A stretch of 64,000 bases of DNA from the NCBI RefSeq assembly GCF_008312885.1, contig NZ_VSSO01000002.1, positions 1 through 64,000 on the forward strand, given 5' to 3'. The translations under genes were made by a program, and so were the position numbers. The stretch comes from Lolliginicoccus suaedae (lineage in GTDB: Bacteria > Actinomycetota > Actinomycetes > Mycobacteriales > Mycobacteriaceae). The notes under the pieces were generated by a model. The model saw only the letters and a program-made list of their open reading frames with translations, did no database searches and was not told where the DNA came from. Shown piece by piece: positions 34,016 to 41,094 of this stretch; within the stretch, counting starts at the first letter, position 1; every line of letters begins with the position of its first letter.

Positions 34016-34042
34016 GGTTTTCCCGCCGTCGGCAACGGGTAT
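34016..34042 (+). promoter_or_regulatory. SigB/SigF-like promoter toward the DJ-1 gene
   Basis: GGTTT (34016-34020), 16 bases, then GGGTAT (34037-34042): an exact fit to the mycobacterial SigF pattern. It faces the DJ-1/PfpI gene 190 bases on, which would then have a long leader. Confidence 0.5.
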
Positions 34043-34070
34043 GCCGACTGGATGCATCTCGACAGTAGGC

Positions 34071-34087
34071 GTTGACGCTGCGTCAAC
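34071..34087. promoter_or_regulatory. MerR operator palindrome
   Basis: GTTGACGCTGCGTCAAC is a perfect 8-1-8 palindrome 82 bases upstream of the MerR start. TTGAC-GTCAA dyads overlapping the -35 are typical of TipA/MerR-controlled promoters. Confidence 0.65.
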
Positions 34088-34124
34088 CGCAAGGGTTGTG
34101 CTCGACGGTCCGGGTTTCCCACTA

Positions 34125-34163
34125 GTGGAAGCTTTTCCCGGCCCAGGCGGGAAATGTTTCCAC
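34125..34163 (+). promoter_or_regulatory. Two-tier hairpin in DJ-1 leader
   Basis: GTGGAA pairs with TTCCAC and, inside it, TTTCCCG pairs with CGGGAAA around a 7-base loop. It lies 67 bases before the DJ-1 start. The adjacent CCACTAGTGG is a second, competing palindrome. It could be an RNA switch, a terminator-like structure or a DNA operator. Confidence 0.45.
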
Positions 34164-34229
34164 TGAGCCGTGGAGGCCACCGGGCGTACGGTCGGGAGCG
34201 AGGAAGCACATCACGAGAGGAGCTATGAC

Positions 34230-34778
34230 GTGGGCAATTTCGACATCTCGGGCGCAAGGGTGGCGTTCCTGTGCACCAACGGCGTCGAGCAGGTGGAACT
34301 GACCCGGCCCTGGCAAGCAGTCAAGGAAGCGGGCGGCAAGCCCATCCTCATCGCGCCGGAGGAAGGGGTCATCACGGCCATGGAGAACGATTGGGATCAT
34401 GCCGATTCCTTCGAGGTCGACGTGGTCCTCGGGGAAGCCAGCGTCGATCAGTTCGATGCCCTCGTGCTGCCCGGCGGAACGGTGAACGCTGACTCGATGC
34501 GCCTGGCCGAGGGCGCGGCAGACTTCGTGCGGTCGTTCTTCGAGGAGGAGAAGCCGGTCGCGGCGATCTGCCATGCCCCGTGGATCCTCATCGATGCGGG
34601 CGTGGCCAAGGGGCGAACGCTGACTTCGTACAAGTCGGTGGCGCTGGACCTGAAGAACGCGGGGGCCGTGTGGATCGACGAGGAGGTCGTCGCGGATGGC
34701 AACCTGACCACTTCCCGCAACCCTGGTGACCTCGATGCTTTCTGCGCCAAGCTCGTCGAGCGGATCTCTGTCGCGTAG
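34230..34778 (+). CDS. DJ-1/PfpI-family stress protein
   Basis: A 182-residue protein of the PfpI/YhbO class, which act as deglycases or stress chaperones. The N-terminal strand is GARVAFLCTNGVEQVEL; FDALVLPGGTVNADSMR precedes the nucleophile elbow AAICHAPWILIDAG with the catalytic Cys-His; the tail has LTTSRNPGDLDAF. Start GTG 34230 has GAGAGGAG 7 bases upstream. A SigB/SigF-like promoter and a structured leader precede it, and the sigma-factor cluster lies 1 kb downstream. A general-stress role is therefore likely. Confidence 0.88.
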   Translation: MGNFDISGARVAFLCTNGVEQVELTRPWQAVKEAGGKPILIAPEEGVITAMENDWDHADSFEVDVVLGEASVDQFDALVLPGGTVNADSMRLAEGAADFVRSFFEEEKPVAAICHAPWILIDAGVAKGRTLTSYKSVALDLKNAGAVWIDEEVVADGNLTTSRNPGDLDAFCAKLVERISVA

Positions 34779-34934
34779 GTCGCGCGCGCATCACGATCTG
34801 GTGATCGTTGGCTGGTTCACGGGACGGCAGCGGCGCGGATTGGTCACTGTGAGATACCCATCACTGGCAGGAGCGGCGGGCATCGCGTCCCGTAGCATTC
34901 CTGCCGGATACGACCACTCGTGCTTGGAGGCACC

Positions 34935-35090
34935 ATGAACTTTTCCATCTTCGATCTCTCGACCGTCGGCGAGGAGCAGCTCGGTGTTGCTCCGTCCGAG
35001 ATCTACGCCGCCATCTTCGACGGCCTGCTCGGTGCGGCTTCCTTCTTCCAGGACCTGCTTCCCGGAATCGTCAACATCCCCGGCGTCTGA
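34935..35090 (+). CDS. Short acidic amphipathic peptide, PorA/PorH-like
   Basis: A 51-residue peptide starting MNFSIFDLSTVGEEQL and ending LLPGIVNIPGV. GGAGG lies 4 bases before the ATG, and an exceptionally strong terminator begins 19 bases after the stop, so it looks like a highly expressed single gene. There is no signal peptide, Cys or Lys; it has six acidic residues and no basic one, with hydrophobic residues spaced as in an amphipathic helix. Size, charge and lack of a signal resemble the PorA/PorH channel peptides of the corynebacterial mycomembrane. No close family is recognised; a membrane-active peptide is an alternative. Confidence 0.65.
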   Translation: MNFSIFDLSTVGEEQLGVAPSEIYAAIFDGLLGAASFFQDLLPGIVNIPGV

Positions 35091-35108
35091 TAGCCAGCGG
35101 CACCATGC

Positions 35109-35146
35109 GATGTGGGCCCGGGAGCTTCGGCTCCCGGGCCCACATC
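35109..35146 (+). terminator. Strong terminator with UUCG loop
   Basis: A perfect 17-base-pair stem (GATGTGGGCCCGGGAGC and its inverse) closed by a TTCG tetraloop, 19 bases after the short-peptide stop. No U tract. It is symmetric, so it may also end leftward transcription. Confidence 0.9.
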
Positions 35147-35216
35147 TCGTGACCAGCCCCGGCGTGGACTTAGCTGGGAGGCGTCGATCAGCCGGGCCTG
35201 GCAGGCTTCCCGATGG

Positions 35217-35429
35217 TTACGGGCTCGGCTCGGGCAGGTCGCACTGCCCGACCTGTGGGTTGACGCCCGCATAGTTCAGCGGGCCCGCAACGACCGTGAT
35301 GGCGAGCGTGCTGATGCCCGCGCAATCCGGATTGGTGCTGCTGAAGTAGCCCCGCTGCCCCGCAGCGATGGCACCCACGATGAGCCAGATGATGACGAGC
35401 AGAGTGATGATGCCGCCAAGTCCTCGCAT
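35217..35429 (-). CDS. Small membrane-anchored protein
   Basis: Unrecognised 70-residue protein with one N-terminal membrane helix (GGIITLLVIIWLIVGAIAAGQ) and a ~45-residue outer part with two Cys (NPDCAGIS and QVGQCDLPEPSP) that could form a disulfide. GGGGAG lies 8 bases before the ATG at 35429. It follows the other small membrane gene after 18 bases, so both probably share the SigB/SigF-like promoter upstream. Confidence 0.7.
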   Translation of the reverse strand: MRGLGGIITLLVIIWLIVGAIAAGQRGYFSSTNPDCAGISTLAITVVAGPLNYAGVNPQVGQCDLPEPSP

Positions 35430-35447
35430 GATTCTCGCTCCCCTCCG

Positions 35448-35603
35448 CTAATACCACGTGCGACGGCCACCGACGGGCCGCCCGATCGCGCCGAGAATGG
35501 CGAGAATGACACCGATGACCAGTGCCACGATGCCCAGCGTCCAGACGATCTGGATGCCGGTCAGCCACCCCACGACGAGCAGGATGATGCCGAGTACGAT
35601 CAT
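35448..35603 (-). CDS. Small two-helix membrane protein (DUF6131-like)
   Basis: A 51-residue protein that is almost entirely two membrane helices (MIVLGIILLVVGWLTGI and WTLGIVALVIGVILAILGAIG) with a short basic tail GGRRTWY, resembling the small actinobacterial DUF6131 proteins. GAGGAGGA precedes the ATG at 35603, and a near-perfect SigB/SigF-like promoter lies about 50 bases upstream. Its role is probably in envelope stress, by association with the sigma gene next door. Confidence 0.75.
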   Translation of the reverse strand: MIVLGIILLVVGWLTGIQIVWTLGIVALVIGVILAILGAIGRPVGGRRTWY

Positions 35604-35651
35604 GTTCCTGTCCTCCTCACTGCTGCCGCTTTGTGGCCAGCTATAGGAGGT

Positions 35652-35677
35652 GTACCCCGAAGGCATCGGTGGCAAAC
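35652..35677 (-). promoter_or_regulatory. SigB/SigF-like promoter of the small membrane-protein pair
   Basis: On the minus strand GTTT (35677-35674), 16 bases, GGGTAC (35657-35652), matching the GTTT-N15-17-GGGTA pattern. The predicted start of transcription is about 35 bases before the gene at 35603. Confidence 0.6.
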
Positions 35678-35678
35678 A

Positions 35679-36404
35679 TCACATTCCGGCAGATGCTCGC
35701 TCGCGCAGCAGGACCAGTGCCCGGGAGAGCAGCCGGGATACGTGCATCTGGGATATTCCCAGGCAGCTAGCGATCTCGGACTGGGTGCGGTCCTCGAGGA
35801 ACCGCATGCCGACGATGACTTTCTCGCGCTCGGGCAGCGCGGCGATGAGCTCGCCCAGCGCGAGCCTCTGGTCGGCAGCCTGGTAGTCGATATCGTGATC
35901 GTTGACGAGATCCCCGAGATCGGTGTCGCGGTAGATGGTGCCCGCATGCATCGCCTCGGTGATGTCCTCCACGCTTGCTCCGGCCTTGGCCGCGATGTCC
36001 TGTGCTCGTGGCGTCCTGCCGAGCCCCTGCGCCAGAATGGGCATGTCCTGCGCGATGCGCGCGCGCAGCTCGTGGATGCGACGTGGCACTCGCACGAGGT
36101 CACGCTTGTCACGCAAGTGGTGCCGGATCTCGCCGACGATGGTCGGCACGGCGAACGGGATGAATCCTTTGTCGCGCGAGCAATCGAACCGGTCGATAGC
36201 CGTGATGAGGGCGAGCCGCGCTACCTGCAAAACATCATCGGGGTCCTCGCCGCGATACCGGAAGCGGCTCGCGATGTTGCGGGCAAGCCCGAGGCACCGG
36301 GTGATGATCTCCTCGCGCAGGTCCTCGGCAGCAGGATGACCGGGGGGCAGGGCCGCTCGCCTAGCGAGCAGCGCGTTCACGTGCTCGACCTCGTCGGGCT
36401 CCAT
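35679..36404 (-). CDS. RNA polymerase sigma factor, SigB/SigF type
   Basis: A 241-residue stress/sporulation sigma factor. Region 2 is LARNIASRFRYRGEDPDDVLQVARLALITAIDRFD, with GFIPFAVPTIVGEIRHHLRDK; region 3 is VPRRIHELRARIAQDM; and region 4 has LPEREKVIVGMRFLEDRTQSEIA then the helix-turn-helix GISQMHVSRLLSRAL. It follows the RsbW-like gene, the usual sigB operon order. The ATG at 36404 is used; a TTG at 36410 would overlap the upstream stop by 4 bases. Its own cluster carries matching promoter sequences. Confidence 0.92.
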   Translation of the reverse strand: MEPDEVEHVNALLARRAALPPGHPAAEDLREEIITRCLGLARNIASRFRYRGEDPDDVLQVARLALITAIDRFDCSRDKGFIPFAVPTIVGEIRHHLRDKRDLVRVPRRIHELRARIAQDMPILAQGLGRTPRAQDIAAKAGASVEDITEAMHAGTIYRDTDLGDLVNDHDIDYQAADQRLALGELIAALPEREKVIVGMRFLEDRTQSEIASCLGISQMHVSRLLSRALVLLRERASAGM

Positions 36405-36406
36405 GG

Positions 36407-36802
36407 TCAATCAGTATCGCGGCGGGACTGGAACCCCACCATGGCACGCGCTCCCTCGGTCCGGTACTCGAGCTCGCTCGTGACACTGGCCAGCACATGC
36501 CATCCGATGCTGTCCTGGTCGGGATGACGCACCTCGTCATGGTCCACGCTAGCGATGACGTGGACCTCGCCGGGCGCGAACTGGAACTCGCACAGCAGCT
36601 CCTTGTCGGGCAGCGCCACCGCTATCAGCTGCGTGCATGCCTCATCGACAGCGAGCCGGACCTCCTCGACGCTGGTGAGGTCGAGGTCAGCCCGCGCGGC
36701 CACGCTCGCGGCAACGAGCCGCCCCAGTGCCAAGTACTCCGCTCGCGCGGGCACGCTCAGCGCGATCGTGTCCGAAAGGCTGGTTCTCCTGCTGATACTC
36801 AC
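36407..36802 (-). CDS. RsbW-like anti-sigma factor (HATPase_c)
   Basis: A 131-residue serine-protein-kinase-type anti-sigma factor expected to bind the adjacent sigma factor and phosphorylate a STAS antagonist. The N-box is EVRLAVDEACTQLIA, with Gln where many kinases have Asn, which may weaken ATP or magnesium binding. Later parts of the fold are shorter than in RsbW of Bacillus. It starts at GTG 36802 with GGAGCAGGA directly upstream, and only 2 bases lie between its stop and the sigma ATG. Confidence 0.82.
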   Translation of the reverse strand: MSISRRTSLSDTIALSVPARAEYLALGRLVAASVAARADLDLTSVEEVRLAVDEACTQLIAVALPDKELLCEFQFAPGEVHVIASVDHDEVRHPDQDSIGWHVLASVTSELEYRTEGARAMVGFQSRRDTD

Positions 36803-36872
36803 TCCTGCTCCCCGCTCGTGGCAGCGCCGATGCTGCCTCGTCCACGAAGACTACCCAGGGCGGGCCCAGGAT

Positions 36873-36900
36873 ATTCCCCCGTTAGCGAGAAGCATGAAAC
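36873..36900 (-). promoter_or_regulatory. SigB/SigF-like promoter of the rsbW-sigma operon
   Basis: On the minus strand GTTTC (36900-36896), 16 bases, GGGGAAT (36879-36873). It is a weaker match at the -10 than the other two, and would give autoregulation of the sigma operon starting at 36802. Confidence 0.4.
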
Positions 36901-37062
36901 AAGGACAATCCGGTCACTTGTTCCGCTGCGGACTGTGATCCAGGTAATATTGGATACCGGTTGAGCAAACAGCCTAGTTGGGACGCGCGCATCGGCACGT
37001 CTCGTGTCCTCGCCAGGCGAGTGCTCGCTCCCATTGTCGTCAACATTCGATGGGAGGCCAAT

Positions 37063-37509
37063 ATGACTAGCTCAACTCAGAGCAAGCGGTTCCGTACGGT
37101 GGCGCGCGCCCCGGGGCGCGCGCCGACCTTGATCGCCTTCACCGGCGACGTGGATGCCCGGCGCATCAGCGACCCCGAGGCGTGGGCGGCGCGCCATGCG
37201 CCAGGGATCTGCCCCGCGCACTGCATCGTGGACCTCACTCGCGCCACATTCCTCGGCGCCTCGGGCATCGCGGCGATCAGCGCGCTCGCGGACGCGCTGC
37301 GCGACCGCGGCGGGTGCTGCGTGGTGGTCGCCGGAGGATCACTGCGCCACATCCTGTCCGCCACCCGCGCCGATCAGCAGATCGCCGTCGTGGGCACGAT
37401 CCGCGAGGCCCAGCAGTCCATCATGCGCTTCGTCGAGACCGGACGCCTCGACGCGCTCCTCGATGCTGATGCTCAACCGGGCATTTGCCATGCTAGGCAG
37501 AGTCAGTGA
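37063..37509 (+). CDS. STAS-domain anti-sigma factor antagonist
   Basis: A 148-residue protein with a STAS fold: LIAFTGDVDARRISDPEAW, CIVDLTRATFLGASGIAAISALADAL and GCCVVVAGGSLRHIL. The Ser in GASG aligns with the phosphorylated Ser of RsbV/SpoIIAA. It is longer at both ends than the usual ~110 residues. Start ATG 37063 has GGAGG 5 bases upstream. It is divergent from the rsbW-sigma operon and overlaps the GAF-ANTAR gene by 4 bases. It likely releases the sigma factor when dephosphorylated. Confidence 0.82.
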   Translation: MTSSTQSKRFRTVARAPGRAPTLIAFTGDVDARRISDPEAWAARHAPGICPAHCIVDLTRATFLGASGIAAISALADALRDRGGCCVVVAGGSLRHILSATRADQQIAVVGTIREAQQSIMRFVETGRLDALLDADAQPGICHARQSQ

Positions 37510-38216
37510 GCGGCTTTCCTCCGATGGCGGAGCTCCTGGCCGATGCTGCTCGCGCGATGGAGAGCGAGCCGGAGCATAACGCCACCCTCGAGGCGATCGT
37601 CCGCGAGGCGCAGAAATCCATCCCCGGCACCGACCATGCCGGGCTGAGCGTCCTCGAGAATGGGCGGGTGGCTACCGCCGCGCCCACCTCCGAGCTCGTG
37701 GAGGCAATCGACTCGTTCCAGTACACCTTGCAGGAGGGCCCGTGCGTGGATGCTGTGCTCGACGGTGGCGTGTACCGCACCGGGAACCTCGCGCGGGAGA
37801 CGCGCTGGCCTAGGTTCGCGGAGGCCGCGAGCAGCCTCGGGGTGCATTCGATGCTCGCGTTCCGCCTGCACCTCGATGGCCGTGTGCTCGGCGCGCTCAA
37901 CCTGTACTCGACCAATCCCGATGCCTTCGACGAGGAATCCGTCTACATCGGGCAGCCCTTCGCCGCGCATGCCTCCATCGCGGTGGCGCACTCCCGGGAA
38001 CGGGTGCAACTGCTCGACGCGCTCGATTCGCGGGACGTGATCGGCATGGCCAAGGGCATCATCATGCAATCCATGACGGTGACCGACGAGCGAGCGTTCT
38101 CGGTGCTCGTCGCATTGTCCCAGCGCACGCAGGAAAAGCTGCGCACCGTGGCGGAGAAGGTCGTCGAGGACGCCCGGTCCCGCGCGCTGCACCAGCCCGG
38201 GAGGGGGCGGAGGTAG
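37506..38216 (+). CDS. GAF-ANTAR sensor/antiterminator protein
   Basis: A 236-residue regulator. Residues ~20-165 are a GAF sensor domain (TDHAGLSVLENG, LQEGPCVDAVLDGGVYR, SMLAFRLHLDGRVLGALNLYS). Residues ~175-230 are an ANTAR RNA-binding domain (RDVIGMAKGIIMQSMTVTDERAFSVLVALSQRTQEKLRTVA). ANTAR proteins bind paired hairpins in nascent RNA and prevent termination. The GTG start overlaps the STAS stop (GTGA). The ligand is unknown, and targets within the window are not obvious. Confidence 0.9.
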   Translation: MSGFPPMAELLADAARAMESEPEHNATLEAIVREAQKSIPGTDHAGLSVLENGRVATAAPTSELVEAIDSFQYTLQEGPCVDAVLDGGVYRTGNLARETRWPRFAEAASSLGVHSMLAFRLHLDGRVLGALNLYSTNPDAFDEESVYIGQPFAAHASIAVAHSRERVQLLDALDSRDVIGMAKGIIMQSMTVTDERAFSVLVALSQRTQEKLRTVAEKVVEDARSRALHQPGRGRR

Positions 38217-38376
38217 GGGCTCGCGGGCCCTCGCGCCCCGGCCGGACGCGCACGACTCATAAGTCAATCCTCAGGCAAATCCCCGGTTACGGCTGTCCAA
38301 ATTGCCGTAGCCTGGAGGTGCTTTCCACGTAGGACCGAGCCCGCGCGTCCGGCAGTACCACGAGGGAGGATTGCCC

Positions 38377-39429
38377 GTGTCGCCACGCCTGCTTGGTCGC
38401 GTCCGGTCCACGATCTCGGCCGCTCGCGACCAGTTCCCCAGCCGGGCACGCATCGCGCGATCCGTGCTGCTCGCGGGCCTGGGCATGCGGAGCATGGGGT
38501 GGCCTTCCGCGGTGCCGGGCGAGCAGCACTGGTATGGCGTGGTCCGCACCTTCACCGCCGAGGAGCTCATCGACGGGCAGCCCCGCACCACCGCATGCGC
38601 CATCGCGGTGGTGTGCGATGGTGACTACTCGGCGTTCCATTTCTTCTCCCGCCCGCACGAGGGCACGAGCGGGCGGCGGCGCGAGGCAACTCTCGGCCTC
38701 GTCGGCGTCGATGCGTTCGAGTACCTGTACAAGATCGTGGAGGGGCACGAGCGCGACATCGTCGTGTACCTGCACCAGCCGCACCTGCGCGACCTGCTGC
38801 GCTCCGCCGCGCCCGCGTTCCCGCAGTGCACCATGCGCGAGAGCCTCGAGGATGAGCGGCTCGCCCGCCTCAATGGGATCGCTGGCACCCAGATCGATAT
38901 GCGGGTGCATCGCCAGCAGGCCCGCCTAGCGGGCATCCCCCGCAAGGAGCATGGACGGCTCATGATCGCCACCGACGCGTCCCTGCGCAGCCGGCATCGT
39001 GGCGCCGGCATCGCCTGCGTGAGCGAGGAAGGGATCGCCGAGTCGGCCTTCCGCGCCCATCTGGGCCGGATCGATGTCGCCGAGCTCGCCGCGATCGATC
39101 TCGCCCTCTCCACCTTCTGCGATGGCCGCGCGCTGCACATCCTCGTCGACAGCCGGCACGCGCTGAACTATCTGCAGGGCACCGGCAAGGTCCGCGACCG
39201 TGCGATCGCCTCGCTGGTGGACAGCATCCGCGGAAAGTCCCGCAGCCGGTCAGTGACGTTCGAATGGGTGCGCGCGCACAACGGCCAGCCGCTCAACGAG
39301 ACCGCGCACCGCCTCGCCGTGGCCGCGCGCAGGTGCCACACCAGCAATGTGCCCGCGGATACGCAACAGCGCATCGTGTCGGGGATCCTCGAGGACCTCA
39401 CCGCCAATAGTGTCGATCAGACCGTGTAG
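38377..39429 (+). CDS. Protein with C-terminal RNase HI-like domain
   Basis: A ~350-residue protein. Residues ~193-315 have the RNase H fold: Asp200 in MIATDASLRSRHRGAGIA, Glu236 in VAELAAIDLAL, Asp258 in HILVDSRHALNYLQ, and WVRAHNGQPLNETAHRLA. In the last, the flexible-loop His is kept (His301), but the fourth carboxylate aligns with His311. The first ~190 residues are an unrecognised domain. Start GTG 38377 has GAGGGAGGA upstream. Its last 13 bases overlap the convergent aminotransferase. A structure-specific nuclease is possible; loss of the fourth acid may reduce activity. Confidence 0.7.
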   Translation: MSPRLLGRVRSTISAARDQFPSRARIARSVLLAGLGMRSMGWPSAVPGEQHWYGVVRTFTAEELIDGQPRTTACAIAVVCDGDYSAFHFFSRPHEGTSGRRREATLGLVGVDAFEYLYKIVEGHERDIVVYLHQPHLRDLLRSAAPAFPQCTMRESLEDERLARLNGIAGTQIDMRVHRQQARLAGIPRKEHGRLMIATDASLRSRHRGAGIACVSEEGIAESAFRAHLGRIDVAELAAIDLALSTFCDGRALHILVDSRHALNYLQGTGKVRDRAIASLVDSIRGKSRSRSVTFEWVRAHNGQPLNETAHRLAVAARRCHTSNVPADTQQRIVSGILEDLTANSVDQTV

Positions 39430-40820
39430 GAATCACCGATCTTGAGCACCTCGTCGAGGATGCGCAGCCCCTCGCGGGCCTCGTCGGTGGTGATGGTGCA
39501 CGGCGGCGCGCAGTGGATGCGGTTGGAGACCATCAGGGGCAGCAGGCCCTGGCGCTTGCACTCCGCCATCATCTGGCCCATGGCCGCGCTGGTGCCCGCG
39601 TAGGGAGCGAGCGGCTCGCGGGTGGTCGCGTCGGCGACGAGCTCGAGCGCCCAGAAGACGCCCCTCCCCCGGACCTCGCCGACGCAGGGGTGCCGGTCGG
39701 CGATCTCGGCGAGCCCCGGGCCGAGCACTGTCTCGCCGATGCGCCGCGCGTTCTCCACGATGCCCTCGTCGGTCATCGCCGTGATCGTGGCGACCGCGGC
39801 CGCGCACGCGAGCGGATGTCCCGAGTAGGTCAGGCCGCCCGGATAGGGGCGCTCATCGAAGGTCGCGGCCACCTCCCCGGAGATCGCTACCCCGCCGAGC
39901 GGCACGTAGCCCGAGTTGACGCCCTTGGCGAAGGTCAGCAGGTCGGGCGCGATGCCGGCCTCGTCGATGGCGAACCAGTTCCCGGTGCGCCCGAAGCCGC
40001 ACATCACCTCGTCGGCGATCATGACGATGCCGTGCAGGTCGCACAGCTCGCGCACGCCCCGCAGGTAGCCGGGCGGCGGGGGAATGATGCCGGGCCCGCC
40101 GGGGATGGTCTCGAGGATGATCGCCGCGATGGTGCCGGGGCCCTCGAGCTCGATGACCTGCTGGAGGTGCTGCAGCGCCCGCTGCTCCTCCTCTGCCTCG
40201 GTGGTGGCGTGGAACGCGGAGCGGTAGAGGAACGGGCCGAAGAAGTGGGCAGTGCCCTCGGTCGCGCGGTCGTTCGCCCAGCGCCGTGGATCACCGGTCA
40301 CGTTGATCGCTAGCGCCGTGGCGCCGTGGTAGGAGCGGTACTGGGAGAGGATCTTGTTGCGACCGGTGTGCACGCGCGCCATGCGGATCGCATGCTCGAC
40401 CGCCTCGGCCCCGCTGTTGGTGAAGAACACCTTGTCGAGGTCGCCCGGGGCGCGCTCGGCGATCAGCCGGGCCGCTTCGCTGCGCTGGTCGTTGACGTGG
40501 TGCGGGGCGATCGTGGCGAGGCGCTGCGCTTGCTCGACGATCCCGGCGACGACAGCCGGATGCTGGTGCCCGATGTTGGTGTTGACGAGCTGGCTGGAGA
40601 AGTCGAGCAGGCGATCGCCGTTGCCGTCCCACACGTGGGAGCCGCGCGCGGCGGTGACGACCATCGGCGTGAACGATCCCTGCGCCACCCACGAATGGAA
40701 GACATGCTTCCGATCGAGCTCATAGGCGCGAGCGGCCGAGGCGCGGGCCTCGTCCACGCTGCCGAACCCGGGAACCGCGGCTTCCGCCGAGGCCCTCGAC
40801 ACATCCTGCTGGTCAACCAT
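39417..40820 (-). CDS. Class III PLP-dependent aminotransferase
   Basis: A 467-residue omega-aminotransferase-type enzyme. It has the DGNGDRLLDFSSQLVNTNIGHQHP entry region, phosphate-binding NSGAEAVEHAIRMAR, YRSYHGAT, and the cofactor Asp in IVMIADEVMCGFGRTG. The Schiff-base Lys is in LLTFAKGVNSGYVPLGG. Likely donors are omega-amino acids, taurine or diamines; the exact one is not readable. The start ATG 40820 has GGAAGGA about 10 bases upstream. A divergent AraC regulator and an 18-base direct repeat in the intergenic region suggest it is the regulated target. Confidence 0.88.
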   Translation of the reverse strand: MVDQQDVSRASAEAAVPGFGSVDEARASAARAYELDRKHVFHSWVAQGSFTPMVVTAARGSHVWDGNGDRLLDFSSQLVNTNIGHQHPAVVAGIVEQAQRLATIAPHHVNDQRSEAARLIAERAPGDLDKVFFTNSGAEAVEHAIRMARVHTGRNKILSQYRSYHGATALAINVTGDPRRWANDRATEGTAHFFGPFLYRSAFHATTEAEEEQRALQHLQQVIELEGPGTIAAIILETIPGGPGIIPPPPGYLRGVRELCDLHGIVMIADEVMCGFGRTGNWFAIDEAGIAPDLLTFAKGVNSGYVPLGGVAISGEVAATFDERPYPGGLTYSGHPLACAAAVATITAMTDEGIVENARRIGETVLGPGLAEIADRHPCVGEVRGRGVFWALELVADATTREPLAPYAGTSAAMGQMMAECKRQGLLPLMVSNRIHCAPPCTITTDEAREGLRILDEVLKIGDSYTV

Positions 40821-40848
40821 GCGTGCTCGTTCCTTCCCGCCACCAATG

Positions 40849-40890
40849 GGTGCAACCCGGCCACTGCACCAAGGTGCAACCCGGCCACTG
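40849..40890. promoter_or_regulatory. 18-base direct repeat, likely AraC operator
   Basis: GGTGCAACCCGGCCACTG occurs exactly at 40849-40866 and 40873-40890, a 24-base period, each preceded by CACCAA. It sits 29 bases upstream of the aminotransferase start, in the gap shared with the AraC gene. Confidence 0.75.
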
Positions 40891-41094
40891 TAGTACGCCC
40901 AGGCTCGCGGGAGGGGGGAAACGTCGCGCGGGTCGCGCGGGCCCGGCACCATCGGGCAGGAGGAATTGCGCCGGGCCGCGCCGGCATCATTGGCGGCGCG
41001 CCCGACGCATCGTCCGCAACGGGGATGAATGCCGACGCCATGGGTTAATCTATGCCCTCATGAGGCGTGGATCACGGTCGAAACCGGACAAGCA

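Noticed and set aside
37506-38216. Paired ANTAR target hairpins near the GAF-ANTAR gene
   Set aside because: No pair of hexaloop hairpins was found upstream of its neighbours; the nearby stems do not fit the two-hairpin pattern.
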